Below, piece by piece: positions 1 to 12,532 of a DNA stretch of 64,000 nucleotides. The notes under the pieces are model-generated. The model saw only the letters and a list, made by a program, of their open reading frames with translations. It made no database searches and had not been told where the DNA came from. The position numbers and the translations under genes were made by a program. Source of the stretch: Canna indica (taxonomy: Eukaryota > Streptophyta > Magnoliopsida > Zingiberales > Cannaceae); assembly GCA_034359265.1 (NCBI GenBank), contig CP136891.1:50398001-50462000 (forward strand), given 5' to 3'. Within the stretch, counting starts at the first letter, position 1. The number at the start of each line of letters is the position of its first letter.

Positions 1-647
1 TGGCTCCAAAGGGAAGGAAGAGAGAGAGGGGAGAGGAAGAGAAAGCAGGCGGCTCGGGTCGGCTTCGCTCGGCTCGGCTCCAAAGGAAGGGAAGGAGAAG
101 AGGAAGAGGAAGAGGAAGAGAAAGTAGGCGGCTCGGCTCGGCTCTAGGTGGCGGCGGCTCCAAGGGGAAAAGGGAAAGGGGGCTGGCGGCTTGGCTTTGC
201 TTGGCGGCTGACTCCCTTTCTCAATTCTTTGGGTGGCTCCAAAAATATGAGCCACAAGTCATGGGGAGGTTTTATACTCCCTCCTCAACCCTAACCCCTT
301 AAACACTTTAATCCAAAACCCATAACCACCTTAAGCCAAAATCAAACCTGCTAACCCGATTGACTTAATTAATTTAATTAAACTTATTCTAATAAATCAC
401 AAGCAATTGATTAAATACACCCACATGAACATAATTAATAATTATGCACACACAACATCAAATTAAATAATTTCAACTACCTAAGCCTAAAATTCACAAA
501 TTCATAAATTCATATCCTACTTATCCGAGCTCGCAAGCTCGCTCCGGACCATGAGTCAACTCGGCTCGACCACGAACTAGTCCGCTAGGCTGGCAAACAC
601 ACGTAAGAGGAAAAATAATAAATTTAAATCTTTTTGAAAATTATACA
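1..647 (-). mobile_element. Partial type B gypsy LTR, cut by the window edge
   Basis: Read on the minus strand this matches the first part of the LTRs at 49261 and 56300, including the GCCAGCCTAGCGG block and the stretch around the TTATAAAACC-like TATA box (plus strand near 270-285). The outer LTR end is at 647, where TGTATAATT replaces the family's TGTAATATCC. The left part is purine-rich and GC-rich, full of GGCTCGGCTC-type words. The rest of the LTR lies outside the window, so solo LTR and full element cannot be told apart. Confidence 0.75.
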
Positions 648-1204
648 TTTATTTACCTTCTCATTTAAGGGTTACTATTTTTGTAAACATATTATTTATA
701 TTCCATAGATCAAAACACCCCACACTCACCACCTCCTCTTCTCCCTCTCATCTTCATCTCACATTCTATCTTGAAGAAAATGTTGCTCAACCAGGCGATT
801 TTTGTCAAGCATTATTCATCAAAGTTGACATTTATATTTCCAAATATCATATATCTTATGTTACGTGAGCATTACTTCTTTTTTTGATTTTAATCCCCTT
901 TATTCAAGTGCATGCAACAGATTCATAGGAGAGGAGATGAAGAGGAGGATCATTAAGTATTGCAACAAGGAGAGGTTATAAAGACATGAGTAATTATGAT
1001 TTTTTTTCCCGAACTGAGTGATTGTAATTGGATTCTTTTATAGGTAATTGTTCAAATCAGTTGACTAAATCGCAGAGGAGAGAGAAGGAAGAATTTGAGC
1101 CGTTCGAAGTAAAATTAGGTAACCAATATATATAGTTTAGTTTCATATTTAAAATCATGTTTTGGATATATGAAAAGTAAAATCAAAATTGCTATATTTT
1201 TTAT
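648..1204. other. AT-rich spacer, no gene seen
   Basis: No convincing reading frame, RNA gene or repeat boundary. A short pyrimidine-rich stretch lies near 720-770. It could be remote host DNA between insertions or old transposon debris. Confidence 0.5.
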
Positions 1205-1489
1205 TGAGTTTTACTGAATTTGAAATTTTGTTTTTTTATATTTTTTCTCTTTTTCATTTCTCTATCTCTTTTCTCTTACATATATTTTCTTTATCTCACA
1301 TAATCACATGTCTCCTCTCTCATTTTGTATTAGCCTATTTTTAATATTTACAGTTTTGGATTTATCATTTTTTAAGGTATTGAATTATTTTTTATATTAG
1401 TTTATGTATTTTTGAAATTTCATTTTTTGAGTTTACAATATATTTTTCTGAATTTAGTTTTTATATTTTTTTCTTCTCTTTTTCACTTT

Positions 1490-1522
<33 letters not shown>

Positions 1523-2120
1523 ACATAGCCACTTGTATCCTCTCTCTCTCTTCATATTAGCCCATTTTTTATATTTACAATTTCGAACTTATTATTTTTT
1601 AAGGTATTTCATTATTTTTTAATATTAGTTTATGAGTTTTTTAAATTTTATTTTTTGATTTTGCTATGGTTAAATTACTGAATTTTGTATGTATTAAAAT
1701 ATGAATTTTGTTTTTTGTATTTTTTCTCACATGCCTATCTCTATCTCACATAGTCACATGTACCCTCTCTCAATTTATATTAGCCCATTTTTGATATTTA
1801 CAATTTCAAACTTATTATTTTTTAAGGTATTGCATTATTTTTTAATATTAGTTTATGATTTTTTGAAATTTTATTTTTTGATTTTGCTATGGTTAAATTA
1901 CTGAATTTTGTATGTATTAAAATCTGAATTTTGTTTTTTATATTTGTTCTCACATGCCTTTCTCTATCTCACATAGTTACATGCATATTTCCTCTATCAC
2001 TTTGTATTAATCTATTTTTGATATTTGCAATATTGGATTTATTAATTTTTAAATGTATTAAATTATTTTTGTATTAGTTTGTGAGTTTTTCAAATTTTAT
2101 TTCTTGAGTTTATTTTTAAT
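1205..2120. repeat. Tandem array of about 225 bp, four diverged copies
   Basis: The block TATTAGCC..TTTTT..ATATTTACA, followed by TTATTATTTTTTAAGGTATT, recurs at about 1328, 1555, 1779 and 2007, a period of about 225 bp. Each unit also carries a pyrimidine run with CTCTATCTCACATAG and a TTTATTTTTTGATTTTG stretch. Units are diverged, most strongly the last. Short reading frames here are low-complexity translations of AT-rich repeat and are not genes. Confidence 0.7.
1501..1522. repeat. (TC)n microsatellite
   Basis: Uninterrupted TC dinucleotides inside one unit of the 225 bp array. The other units have short imperfect CTCTCT runs at the same place. Confidence 0.9.
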
Positions 2121-3754
2121 AATATTTCTAAATTTGTGTATATTAAAATAATTAAAAAAATTATTTTCTGATTTATTTCAATTAGTTACATTATATTTAT
2201 GTAGTTTAAATTATTATTTTTTAAAAAAAAAAATATTTTGATTTGTCATATTATATTTGATTTTATCCATAAAAATATTTCAATTTTTGTAATATTTTCT
2301 TTTCTATATGTTTTGGTTGTTGAAATATATATAGATTTATTAATTTCTTTGATTTTTTTTCATAAATATAAATTATATCATTTAAATTACTCACTACAAA
2401 TAAATATATTTTATAATAAAAGTATGATTATATAAAAATGAAAATATTAATTTTTATTTCATGTTTATTGTAAGACCCGAAATTTTCCTAATATAAAAAT
2501 CTATTTGGTGCAGCGCACCGGACCAAGGGTTAGTCGAGTCGAGCCTCAAAAATCGCCTAGAGTAGAAGGTATAACTTCACCTATGCAGTTTATTTGGTTA
2601 AATGGACATTTCCTTTTATGCATTAGATGTCTTATTAAAGTCGAGTGCGACTCATGTATGTGTATCGAATCGGTGCCCGAATCGGACTCGGATTGTGTCG
2701 AGGAAGGGCTAAGTCATGATGAAGGGCATAGAGGTCTTTTGTAGATGAGGGAATAAAACCCCTCATCTATAGCCGTGCGGCTCATCTTGGAGCCACATGC
2801 AGCCCGGCCCGAGCAAGAGAGGGAGGAGGGGAGATCTTGGGTCGGCACCGGAAATCGTGTTGTTGTCGGAAGGATCGAGATCGCCAACGTCCATCTTTTC
2901 TTTTTTCCTTAATCAAGGTGAGTGGTTGTTTTCCGTTGATTGGGGGAGGCGGGTAGCCAAACCCCTAGGACTGCTAGGTGACAATTTTCTCACGAGTTTT
3001 CGTCGATTCATGGTACCTTGACCTTCTTACCACTATTTTAATTGTTATTACATCGGATCTCCGCAGTTTTTTTCCGAATTCTTGATGTTTTAGGGGCTGT
3101 CGAGTCAAGGGAAAACGGGTAAGGTCATGCCAAAATTTTCCCCAATTCCCTTGACGGATGTAAACCCCCTTTGAACGATCTTAAATCCATATCGAGTGGA
3201 GTTATACTTTGCTTATTGAAAGTGGATTTATAAAGCCTAGTAGGCTCAGCCAAACAAAGAGAAAACTCCATGTTCATGGTTTGGCCGAGCAAGGGGTGTG
3301 CAGCTTGATCAATGTCTTGATTAGGATAGATTGGAAACAAGATATTAGGGTTTGGGGTTAGTCCTTCCCCCTTGTTCCTATCCTTGAAGGCTCGGCCGAG
3401 CAAGGCATGCCTTGCTCAACTCTCGACCGAGCAAGGATGGGGAAATGGTGACCTCTAGAAACTAAACTTCATGTTTAGGAATACTCAAAGCAATAGAAAA
3501 TGAAGGTTGACTAGATTGGCAAGTAGAATTAAGAAGAGAATTAGGAAAGACATCAATTAAGGAAAACTACCACCCTAGTGCATGTATGTACACATACACT
3601 TAGCGACATTAGAAGATAGCAATTACTTCCAAGACTTTTTCCTTATCAATTACTAATATTAGTAATGAATTGCCATGATAGAATTAATGTTAACTTGCTG
3701 AAATTTTATGATTAAATGCACAATTTAATTATTTACTTGTTGCAATCATGTAGT

Positions 3755-5191
3755 TGAAGGCGAAATGGCAACACTAGAGGGGGGTGAATAGTGTGTTTAC
3801 TAAAAAATATCGCCTAATTCCAATTTTAAACGTTTACTTAGATTACTTAGGCAAATTACAATTTTGCGACTAAATGATTATAAGCGGAAGCAATAAATGA
3901 TTAAGCAATTAAGGCAATCAAGAAATCAATACAAACACAAGATTTATAGTAGTTCGGCCCCAATGCCTACTCCACTACCTAAGCACCCCGCTTAGGATTT
4001 CCAAACTAGTTTTACTAGATTAATTTTTGTTTCCCTTACACGGAGGACTTTGACTCGAAGAGTCCCACTCCCGACCAAAGGTACTTCCACACTCGAAAGT
4101 CTCCGCCTTCTTATCGAGAGAACTCTTCCACCTCAACCCTAAGGGACAACTAAACTAATCCTAGTAAACACTAAGTTTACACAAGTGGCTTTACTCATTT
4201 TCACCAAGGATACCACTTCCATACAACAGACCTAACACAAGGTCTTCACAGACTCAAATAAAAAATAGTTCAAATAAACAGATAAAATACAATCAAAAGA
4301 GCTACAATATAAAACAAGATTAAAAGCACTTTTTAATCCTTCAAAAACCTCCAACTCGCCAAGTAGTAGAGATTGGGTTGAAGCCCGAGTTGAGGAGCAG
4401 ACAACGCTTGAAGAAGAACTCAATAGAGGAACGTAGTGCGCTGCGATTACTCCTTTGAAGGCTTTAAATCTCCCTTAGAATGCTCAATGATAACTGTAAG
4501 AGAGGAAGAAGAAGATTAAATGAATCATATAAGGGTGTATTTAAACCCTGCTGAAGAAACGACAGCTCAATCAATAGTTTTCTATCCGTTGCAGAACGCC
4601 GGTCGATTGGTCGGTCGACCAACCGATGGACCGGTCATTCGACTGCTGCACTTTTGGGTGATAGCGCGCTGCGTGATTTTTTACTCCGGTCGACCGCTAG
4701 GGCTACTGCCCAAAACCAGCCTCTATCGGTCAATCGACTAGTCAACCGACTGGTCGACCGAAGTGCCCACTTCCTATTTTCGGCAGTGTTCGGTCGATCA
4801 AAATGGCTGGTGCCATTTTTCTTACCCTATTCGGTCGACCGCCCAGTCGACCGAACATAGGCTGAGATTTGTTTTTCAGCCTATTTTCTTTTGTGCTTCG
4901 TTTCCCTGTTCCGGCTTTCAATGATCATCATCTCGAAGAGCTTTCCATGTGATCTTTGAGCTCGTCCGATGCGACTTTGGTGCACTCATCGATCTTCAAG
5001 AAGTTTCCGCGACAAACCCGAGCGTGACGATCAATGTCCTTCCGAATTATCGATTTCTCCAATTTTTCCGATCAAGGACATCGAACGCTCCTGATATGGA
5101 ACCTGAAGATATACTCAATGAAATCATTAGTCTCATGTTTGTTATCATCAAAACCGAGATTAAGACCAAGGTTGAAAACTTAAAGCCAACA
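3755..5191 (-). repeat. 3' LTR of Sirevirus-like copy 1
   Basis: On the minus strand it starts TGTTGGCTTTAAG at 5191 and ends at 3755 after the CACCCCCCTCTAGTGTTGCC block, matching both LTRs of the element at 34686. Around 4590-4860 it has many palindromic GGTCGACC-like words. The CTAAGCGGGGTGCTTAGGTAG hairpin-like block common to all copies lies near 3980. Confidence 0.85.
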
Positions 5192-5430
5192 ATCTCTCCC
5201 TTTTTTATGATGACAAACATTCTTAAGAAAATATATTCATTTAAAGCATAGAAGGATATGAACTAAGGGACTTCTCCCCCTATCAACATGCATATCTATA
5301 TAATTAAACTCCCCCTATCTATATGCATGGATTTCCTATATTTTCCTCCCTTTTACCTATACTTTTCTCCCCTTTTTACTTATACTCTTCTCCCCCTTTT
5401 GACATCAATCAAAAAGGGCAAGAAAGGATA
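5192..5430 (-). promoter_or_regulatory. Cluster of polypurine tracts beside the 3' LTR
   Basis: On the plus strand the pyrimidine runs CTCTCCCTTTTTT, CTTCTCCCCCTATC, CTCCCCCTATC, CCTCCCTTTTACC, TCTCCCCTTTTTAC and TCTCCCCCTTTTGACATC follow one another. On the minus strand these are repeated AAAAGGGGGAGA-type tracts, the plus-strand primers of reverse transcription. Several such tracts in tandem are a reported mark of Sireviruses. The same series occurs before 40748. Confidence 0.65.
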
Positions 5431-8400
5431 ATCTAATCAAAGGGATGAGAAGCAAAGATTTTTTTATAAAGTTGAGACTCTAAAGGTTTTTCATGAAACA
5501 TGAAACTCTCAACCAAGGGATAGAAAACAAATAATTGGATATGAAACAACATCATACATGATTAAAAAAAATGATAGATACAATTCAAAGCTAAATCATG
5601 TATGCTCTCAAAATGAATATTGTTTCTTTTTCATGATATTTTTAGATTCCATTCAAACTTTCAAAATACAAAGATATAGTCATTTAACTTATGTATATCA
5701 AGTTTTAAGAGAAACTAATGTCATTTAATCCAAATATGAACTTAGCATGTTTTCATTTGAAATAAACATGAAAAACATGAAAATGCTAAGTCTCAAGTTT
5801 TGCTATCTACTCATGTTTTCTCAAACTTAGTCATCTAGACATCAAACATGAGATAATGTAAGTCTATGAATTAAGTTTGGGCTTAAGATGAAATGTTTAA
5901 TTCACTTTGTTGACTTAGGTCAACCTATATTTCAAGATTTAAAAAAAAGTCAAACTTTTAAGTCTATACAACATCATATTTTTCATGAATAACTTTGGTA
6001 CCAATTTTTGGATGAAAATTTTTGATACCAAATATTGAATGGTCATTTGAAATACATGAATAAAGTTTGAACTCAAAAGAATTTTCAAAGACCATTTTTC
6101 ATCCTATATTGAATTTAATCAAAAGCTTCTTTTTAAGGTATCGCTCAATATATCAAAATCATTTTTAGAAATGATTTTACTCAAGGAATAATGAGAACGA
6201 TATTAGAGATGAAATAAAAATAGCATGTACAAAGTTTCATTTGAAGTTTTTGAAAAAAATTCAAAGTCTTGAAAAGATTGATATTTCAAAAAAGGATGAT
6301 ACTTTGCATTTTTAAAGACCAACTTCAAAATTCCATTATAAATTAGATTCTTGATCAAATTTTTTGAAATTTTTTTTTTTGATAAAACTAGATTTCTCAG
6401 TGAATGTGTAGTTTCAAGAATCATTTAAAAAATATTTTCCTATATTTTCAGTTATTCCTAAAACTTGTTCAATTTTTATTCAAACTTTCATGACACCACA
6501 TGATGGTCATGTAAAGGGTATATGTCAAGTTTGAAATGAAAATTATGTCCTTAAGTCAAGACATCAACCTAGCATGGTTTCATTCAAAACTAAACTAGTT
6601 TTTATGAAACTTGCTAAGTTTCAATCTTAACATTTACTCATGATTTATCAGATTTAAACCTAAGGTTTCCTTACATGAGTAAATCTAAACATGTTCCCCA
6701 AATATGGATTGAAAATGAAACCTCTATGTCCATTTTTGACTTGGGTCAGCTTTGGTTCAAGAGAAGCTTTCATGAAATCACCTCTAAGTGCATGGAAACA
6801 TATCATACCTATTTATAAACATGTTTATGAAGTTTTGACTTAAAGTAAAGTGACCAAGTCGATTTATTGACTAGGGTCAAACTTTTCAAGCTTAAGTCCT
6901 CTAAGGTGAATTAATTATCACTTTATTTATCTAGACATGAATTTTCAATCTCAAGCACATGACAACTAATCATTAACACACCTAAACATGTTTATGAAGT
7001 TTGCACTTAAAATGAAATGACCAAGTCGATTTATTGACATGAGTCCAACTTTTCAAGCTTAAGTCCTCTAAAGTGAGATACCAATTGTATTTGTTCATCT
7101 AGACATGAATTTTCAAGTTTAAATACCTAGACTCATGTGATATATGTATCTAAACATGTTTGTTTGATGTTTACTCAAAATGAGGTCTCTAATATAAATT
7201 TTAACCTAGAGCAAATTTCATTCAATCTTAATATCATGAAATTGCCTAGTTATCATGAAATTGCATACTCATGAAAATTCAACCATTTATCATGCAAAAT
7301 CAATCATGAGTACATAGAGACATCATTAAAGCATGAAAATTCAATTTTTATACAAAGATTTTTGCAAACTTAAAACCATACCTTAGTCTTTAGAAAATTG
7401 CCCAACTTTTTATTTTCTTTTTCTTTTTCTTTTAGATAGCATAGCCTTTTAAATTTTCATCACTTTCTTAACTTGCAAGAAGGCTTCATTAGTATAATAA
7501 TGAAATTATATGCCTACTAGCAAGCTAGCATACTAAATAGAAAGGTTCAATGCAAATTTTCATTAAAAATTCAACCTATGCTAGATATTAAAGATTCATT
7601 TTAAAGAATTAACATGTTATCAAAATGAATCAAAGCGATCTTAAGATGTGAACCATTTGAGGAATAAGGTCTCTAAACAAGTTTAACTAGTGTGGTCTTA
7701 AAGGAATGTCTCTTATGGTAAGTGTCAACCTAGAGCAAGTTTCATTGAATGAAATTTGCCTAAGTGCTAATATTCTACATACTCATGAAAATTCAAGGGT
7801 TTTAACATGCAATATCCTAATCATGAGTACAGAGACATAATTTAAGCCTAAGGTTATACTAAGATTTTGAATTTACCAAGGTTATACCCTATTCATGATG
7901 GTTTAGCCAAACTAATCTTTTTCTTTCTAATTAGCCTTCCTAACATATATACTTATAACTTGCAAGTAAGCTACACTAATATTTTTAGAGAAAAATATAG
8001 CTACTTAGCAAGCTAACCAAACTAAAAAGCAAAGAGAAGCATCAAATATCATTATAAAAGTTCACTTTGCTAAATAGTTCTCAATTTGTTTTTAATAAAA
8101 TCAAGACATATCAAAACAAATTTTAAGAGATCGCAAAAATAATAAATATGAAAACCATGATCTCCAACCCTTCCTATTGGTTGAAAACCGAAAGCCACAA
8201 TTAGCCTACGATTTAGAACCACAAGGTCGCTTTGGCCCATTACAGGCCACATAGGTCTCCGAAGAGACCGAAGATCAAAAACTCAAAAATCATTTTCAAA
8301 AAAACTCTTTACAAGAGCGGGGAAAACAAATCAAATTAGACATGTATCATAATCTCCAACTAAAATAAAACAAGCTAAAGTAAGGAGATGATACCAAAAT

Positions 8401-8506
8401 GCTTTTGATGCCAACTTTACCATAGGCATCTAGATGACTTGAAGTTGCAACTTTGAAATGGTTCACTCTTTGAATCCTCAAGCAACTTCAATCAACCACC
8501 TTCATC
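5431..8506 (-). other. Long non-coding internal region of Sirevirus-like copy 1
   Basis: About 3 kb of AT-rich DNA with no frame of note, where a copia element would normally carry pol or an envelope-like gene. It is collinear with 37600-40560 and 44194-46777; for example the GACCAAGTC..TTGACTAGGGTCAA motif and the CCTTCCTATTGGTTGAAAACC block recur. Shared order and wording between copies show that this is an inherited part of the element and not random filler. Confidence 0.7.
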
Positions 8507-9280
8507 TCACCCTTGTGTGGTAGCTCCCCCTATAATAGAAGATGAGACATTTGGTACCCAAATAGCTTTGGGTCCTTGGGGGTTAATGGGTTTAGGTACC
8601 CAAAGTGTCTTAATAACACTAGGGTTCACTTTGAAAGCACAATCATATATGGCATGCCCATAAATACCACAACAAAAATAATGTCCATTAAATTTCTTTT
8701 TGTTTTTGCTATGGACATGAGGTTCAAAGTTAAAATGCTTAACATGTGAAATATTATGAGCATGAGCATTCTTGTTTGGAGATTTCCTAAATGAGACACT
8801 TCGATTTTTAGGACTGCTAAGAGATGAAGCATTTGATAAGTTACTAGTTTTCTTACTCGTGAAAATAACCTCATTTTTTAAGTCATTGATGGATTTGTGT
8901 AAAGCTTGAATTTGAGATTTCAACAAGCAATTTTCATTTCTCATGCTCAAATTTGAAATCACTTATACAATCCTTACCATTGAGATTCACATTATTTTTT
9001 GTGTTATCATTCTCATTTCAAATTTTTGAAATCTTAGTTAACAACTCATTAGTCTCAATTTCTAATTCTTCATTTCTATGTTTCAAATCCTTAATGTCAA
9101 GTTTCATATCATCATGACAAGAATTAAAAGAACTAGATTTCATTTTCTCATTTTCTAATTTGCATTCATGCAATTGAGAACTAAGATTTAAGTTTTCTTT
9201 CTTCAATTTCTTATTTTCTTTGTTCTTTTTTACAAGGATGGCATACATTTTCTTGTTTTCTTCTAGTAGTTCTTCATACT
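8507..9280 (-). pseudogene. Gag C-terminal fragment, Sirevirus-like copy 1
   Basis: Two overlapping minus-strand frames (9280-9018 and 8962-8507) encode the distal part of a copia gag. First comes a lysine- and glutamate-rich coiled-coil (QYEELLEENKKMYAILVKK onward), then a basic serine-rich linker, then a zinc knuckle at 8680-8637 reading HYFCCGIYGHAIYDC, whose first cysteine is replaced by tyrosine. The tail has the WVPKPINPQGPKAIWVP repeat seen downstream of copia gag knuckles and stops after GGATTQG. The frame changes once between the halves. The capsid N-terminus seen at 36142 is missing: the LTR at 9281 runs straight into the coiled coil. It packaged element RNA in the ancestor; this copy is broken. 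Confidence 0.75.
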
Positions 9281-10395
9281 GTGGATGAAATGGCGACACT
9301 AAAGGGGCGGGGGGGGTGAATAGTATGTTTACTAAATCTATTAGCCTAAATTCAAATTTTAATTGTTTACTTAATTAGTTTAGGCAATTTATGATTTTAC
9401 GATTGGATGCCGAAGCGATATAAACAATGAAGCACACACAATTTAAAACAATGCAAACACGGATATTTATAGTGGTTCGGCCCCAATGACTACTCCACTA
9501 CCTAAGCACCCCGCTTAGTATTTCCAAACTAGTTTTACTAGATTAATTTATGTTTCCCTTATACAGAGGACTTTTCACTTGAAGAGAGGCACTCTCGACC
9601 TAAGGTACTTCCGCACTCGGAAGTCTCCGCCTTCTTATCGAGAGCCATCTTCCACCTCAACCCTATGGGACAACTAAACTAATCCTAGTAAACACTAAGT
9701 TTACACAAGTGGCTTTACTCGTTCACTACAAGGAAACCACTTCACACAACAAGACCAAACACTTGGTCTTCACACGCACAAATAAAAAATAATTTTGAAT
9801 AACAGTTAAAATTACAAGGGAAAAGAGCTTAAAGTAAAACAAAATTATCTACTCTTTTCCAACGCTTAAAACCTCCAACTCGGCCAACTCGTTGAGCTTG
9901 AATTGAATCCCGAGTTGAGGAAGCAGACAGTGCTTGAAGAAGAACTCAATGAAGAACAGGGTACGCTTCAATCAATCTTTTGGAAGTCTCAAATCTTCCT
10001 TTTAATGGCTCAAGAAATCTGTAGGAGTGTACGAAGAAGTTAAAAGGAATCATAAGAGGGTATATTTATACCCTGCGAAGAAATGGCTATTCAACGGATA
10101 TAAAACTATCTGTTACAGACCGCCGGTCGAATGGTCGGTCGAACGGCTGGTCGACTGGTCCTTCGACCGCTCCTCTTTTCTCTCTGGTCGGTTGACCGAC
10201 GGGTCGACCGCCAGATGCAAATCGCGCGATCCGTGATCTTCGATCGATCCATTTGTCGACCGACGCAATTGCGTCTTAGGCTTATACACAGGTCGGTCGA
10301 CCGCCAAGCCTACTGCCCATTTTGGGCTTCGGTCGATCGACCAAACCTGAGCTGAAGAAGGCAAACACCTTATTTTTTGCCTGGTTCTTCTGGTT
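9281..10395 (-). repeat. LTR fragment fused to gag, Sirevirus-like copy 1
   Basis: Matches the 3' two-thirds of the family LTR, from the GGTCGACC-rich block (10120-10350) to the CACCCCCC..TAGTGTCGCC end near 9281. The LTR end abuts gag coding sequence directly, with no primer-binding site between. A run of about ten G (plus strand near 9308-9319) is probably slippage in the C-run of the LTR end. Confidence 0.75.
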
Positions 10396-10504
10396 CCATT
10401 TTCTCTAAGTCTACTTATATAATATTTATTAATTTTAAGTTAAATAAAGAATATCTAACATTTATTAATTTTAATAAAATGTTTATATCCATATTTGGAG
10501 AATA
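10396..10504. other. AT-rich filler between two LTR fragments
   Basis: 109 bp that belongs to neither LTR. It contains two copies of an ATTTATTAATTTTAA-type word and may be filler DNA made at a repaired break. Confidence 0.5.
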
Positions 10505-11744
10505 TCAAACACAAGATTTATAGTGGTTCGGCCCCAATGCCTACTCCACTACCTAAGCACCCCGCTTAGGATTTCCAAACTAGTTTTACTTGATTAATTT
10601 TCGTTTCCCTTACACGGAAGACTTCGACTCGAAAGTCTCACTCTCGACCTAAGGTACTTCTACACCCGGAAGTCTCCACCTTCTTATCGAGAGAACTCTT
10701 CCACCTCAACCCTAAGGAACATCTAAACTAATCCTACTAAACACTAAGTTTACACAAGTGGCTTTACTCCTTTTCACCAAGGATACCACTTCCACACAAC
10801 AGACCTAACACAAGGTCTTCACAGACTCAAATCAAAAATAGTTCAAATAAACAGATACAATACAATCAAAAGAGCTACAATATAAAACAAGATTAAAAGC
10901 TCTTTTTAATCCTTCAAAAACCTCCAACTCGCCAAGTAGTAGAGATTAGGTTGAAGCCCGAGTTGAGGAGCAGATGACGCTTGAAGAAGAACTCAACAGA
11001 GGAACGGAGCTCGCTGCCATTACTCCTTGGAAGGCTTTAAATCTCCCTTAGAATGCTCAATGATAACTGTAAGACAGGGAGAAGAAGATTAAATGAATCA
11101 TATAAGGGTGTATTTATACCCTGTTGAAGAAATGGCAGCTCAACGGATAGTTTTCTATCCGTTGCAGGCCGTCAGTCGATTGGTCGACCACCCATACGCG
11201 GTTGTTCATTCCCTCAATATCAATTGACCGACACAGGGAAGCCAAGATCGTGCGCTGTGTGATTTTTTACTCCGGTCGACCGCTACGACTACTGCCCAAA
11301 ACCAGCCTCTGTCGGTTGACCGAAGTGCCCACTGCCTATTTTTCATAGTGTTCAGTCGACCAAAATGGTTGGTGCCATTTTTCTTACCCTATTCGGTCGA
11401 CCGCCCAGTCGACCGAACATAGGCTGAGATTTGTTTTTTAGCCTATTTTCTTCCGCTCTTCATTTTTGGGTTTTAGCTTTCAACGAGCATCATCTCGGAG
11501 AGTTTTCCATGTGATCTTTGAGCTCGTTCGATGCGACTTTGGTGCACTCGTCGATCTTCGAGAAGTTTCCGCGATGAACCCGAGCGTGATGATCAATGAT
11601 GTCCTTTCGATTTACTGATTTCTCCAATTTTTCCGATCGAGGACATCAAACGCTACTGATATAGAACCTGAAGATATACTTAGTCCCATATTTGTTATAA
11701 TCAAAACCGAGATTAAGACCAAGGTTGAAAACCTAAAGCCAACC
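10505..11744 (-). repeat. Outer 5' LTR fragment, Sirevirus-like copy 1
   Basis: Same LTR family. On the minus strand it starts at 11744 next to the GTGGT target duplication, with the end mutated to GGTTGG, and stops at 10505, so the last 170 bp or so of the LTR (including the C-run) are lost. GGTCGACC words lie at 11165-11415. Confidence 0.75.
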
Positions 11745-12488
11745 GTGGTTACTCATGGTAATAGTGGTAGGTTAACTTCCTTATAACCTAAGGGTTGTGA
11801 CACATATATACTTGAACATTCTACACTTATGACATGTAGCTCACACTAGCAAAAGTAGAAATTGAAGCTAGATAACTAGTAGGAAACTCTAAAGTACGTG
11901 TTACTTATGGAAACTCGAATGTAGATGAGCTAGGTTACACACTCAAGGAACCACCAGTGTATAGTGGTGTGCAGATGGTGAGGCCCAAACTAAAGGGTTG
12001 AACACGGGTGGATGCCCGGGATTTTATATAAGGAAACTCTAGACACTTTGCTTGTGTGATGTGATTGTGATGGTCTGCTGAGAAGCATGGATAGTCGAAA
12101 TGACTAATGCTTGACTCAGCCAGTGATTTGGGTCTTGAGGATGCACCAGCGGGCCCATTAGGTGTCAGACCCCAGTTGGGTGGGACTAGCTATCCCTAAC
12201 CCGGTAGGTGTCCGGAGACTAACATACCATCCTAGTCGACGTCTCGGAGATTGCCTTGATTCACTTGTATGTTATGTGGGCCGAACGGCCAGTATGTTAC
12301 TATCTTTGTGTAGTAGGGCTGGTTATAGCCGAACCACTAGATCATGAGCAGGCCCTAAGGGCAGGGTGCCATGTGACTTAGTTGGGTTGTTATAGCCGGT
12401 TGCATGTATGTATGGTCTATACAGAATGACCCTTGAGGTCGGTTGTCATATCAGAAGCAAATCATACCCCTAACTTTATATTATGCTG

Positions 12489-12500
<12 letters not shown>

Positions 12501-12530
<30 letters not shown>
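12501..12530. repeat. (GT)15 microsatellite inside a gypsy LTR
   Basis: Fifteen GT units preceded by five AT units. Related LTRs have only a short ATATATAT here (17630, 21948), so this is expansion of a pre-existing seed. Confidence 0.9.

Positions 12531-12532
<2 letters not shown>

Larger units (their letters stand above)
3755..11744 (-). mobile_element. Sirevirus-like Ty1/copia element without pol, copy 1
   Basis: A minus-strand element inserted in the solo gypsy LTR. The 5 bp flanks are GTAGT (3750-3754) and GTGGT (11745-11749), a near-perfect target duplication. Read on the minus strand the order is LTR fragment (11744-10505), 109 bp AT-rich filler, second LTR fragment (10395-9281), C-terminal gag (9280-8507), about 3 kb of non-coding DNA, several polypurine tracts, then a complete LTR (5191-3755). 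No protease, integrase, RT or RNase H is present. The extra LTR fragment and the lost gag N-terminus show rearrangement after or during insertion. Confidence 0.8.

Noticed and set aside
1701..2435. Short frames with hydrophobic, membrane-like translations
   Set aside because: They fall in the AT-rich 225 bp array and poly-T runs; phenylalanine and isoleucine richness reflects base composition.
5431..8506. Non-coding Sirevirus region considered as holding an envelope-like gene
   Set aside because: No frame beyond short AT-rich stretches in any copy; no signal peptide or membrane segment that persists between copies.
12162..12347. Small frame within the right half of the solo LTR, similar to one at 21618
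   Set aside because: The similarity is that of two LTR copies; the frames carry no codon-level sign of being kept and related LTRs break them.
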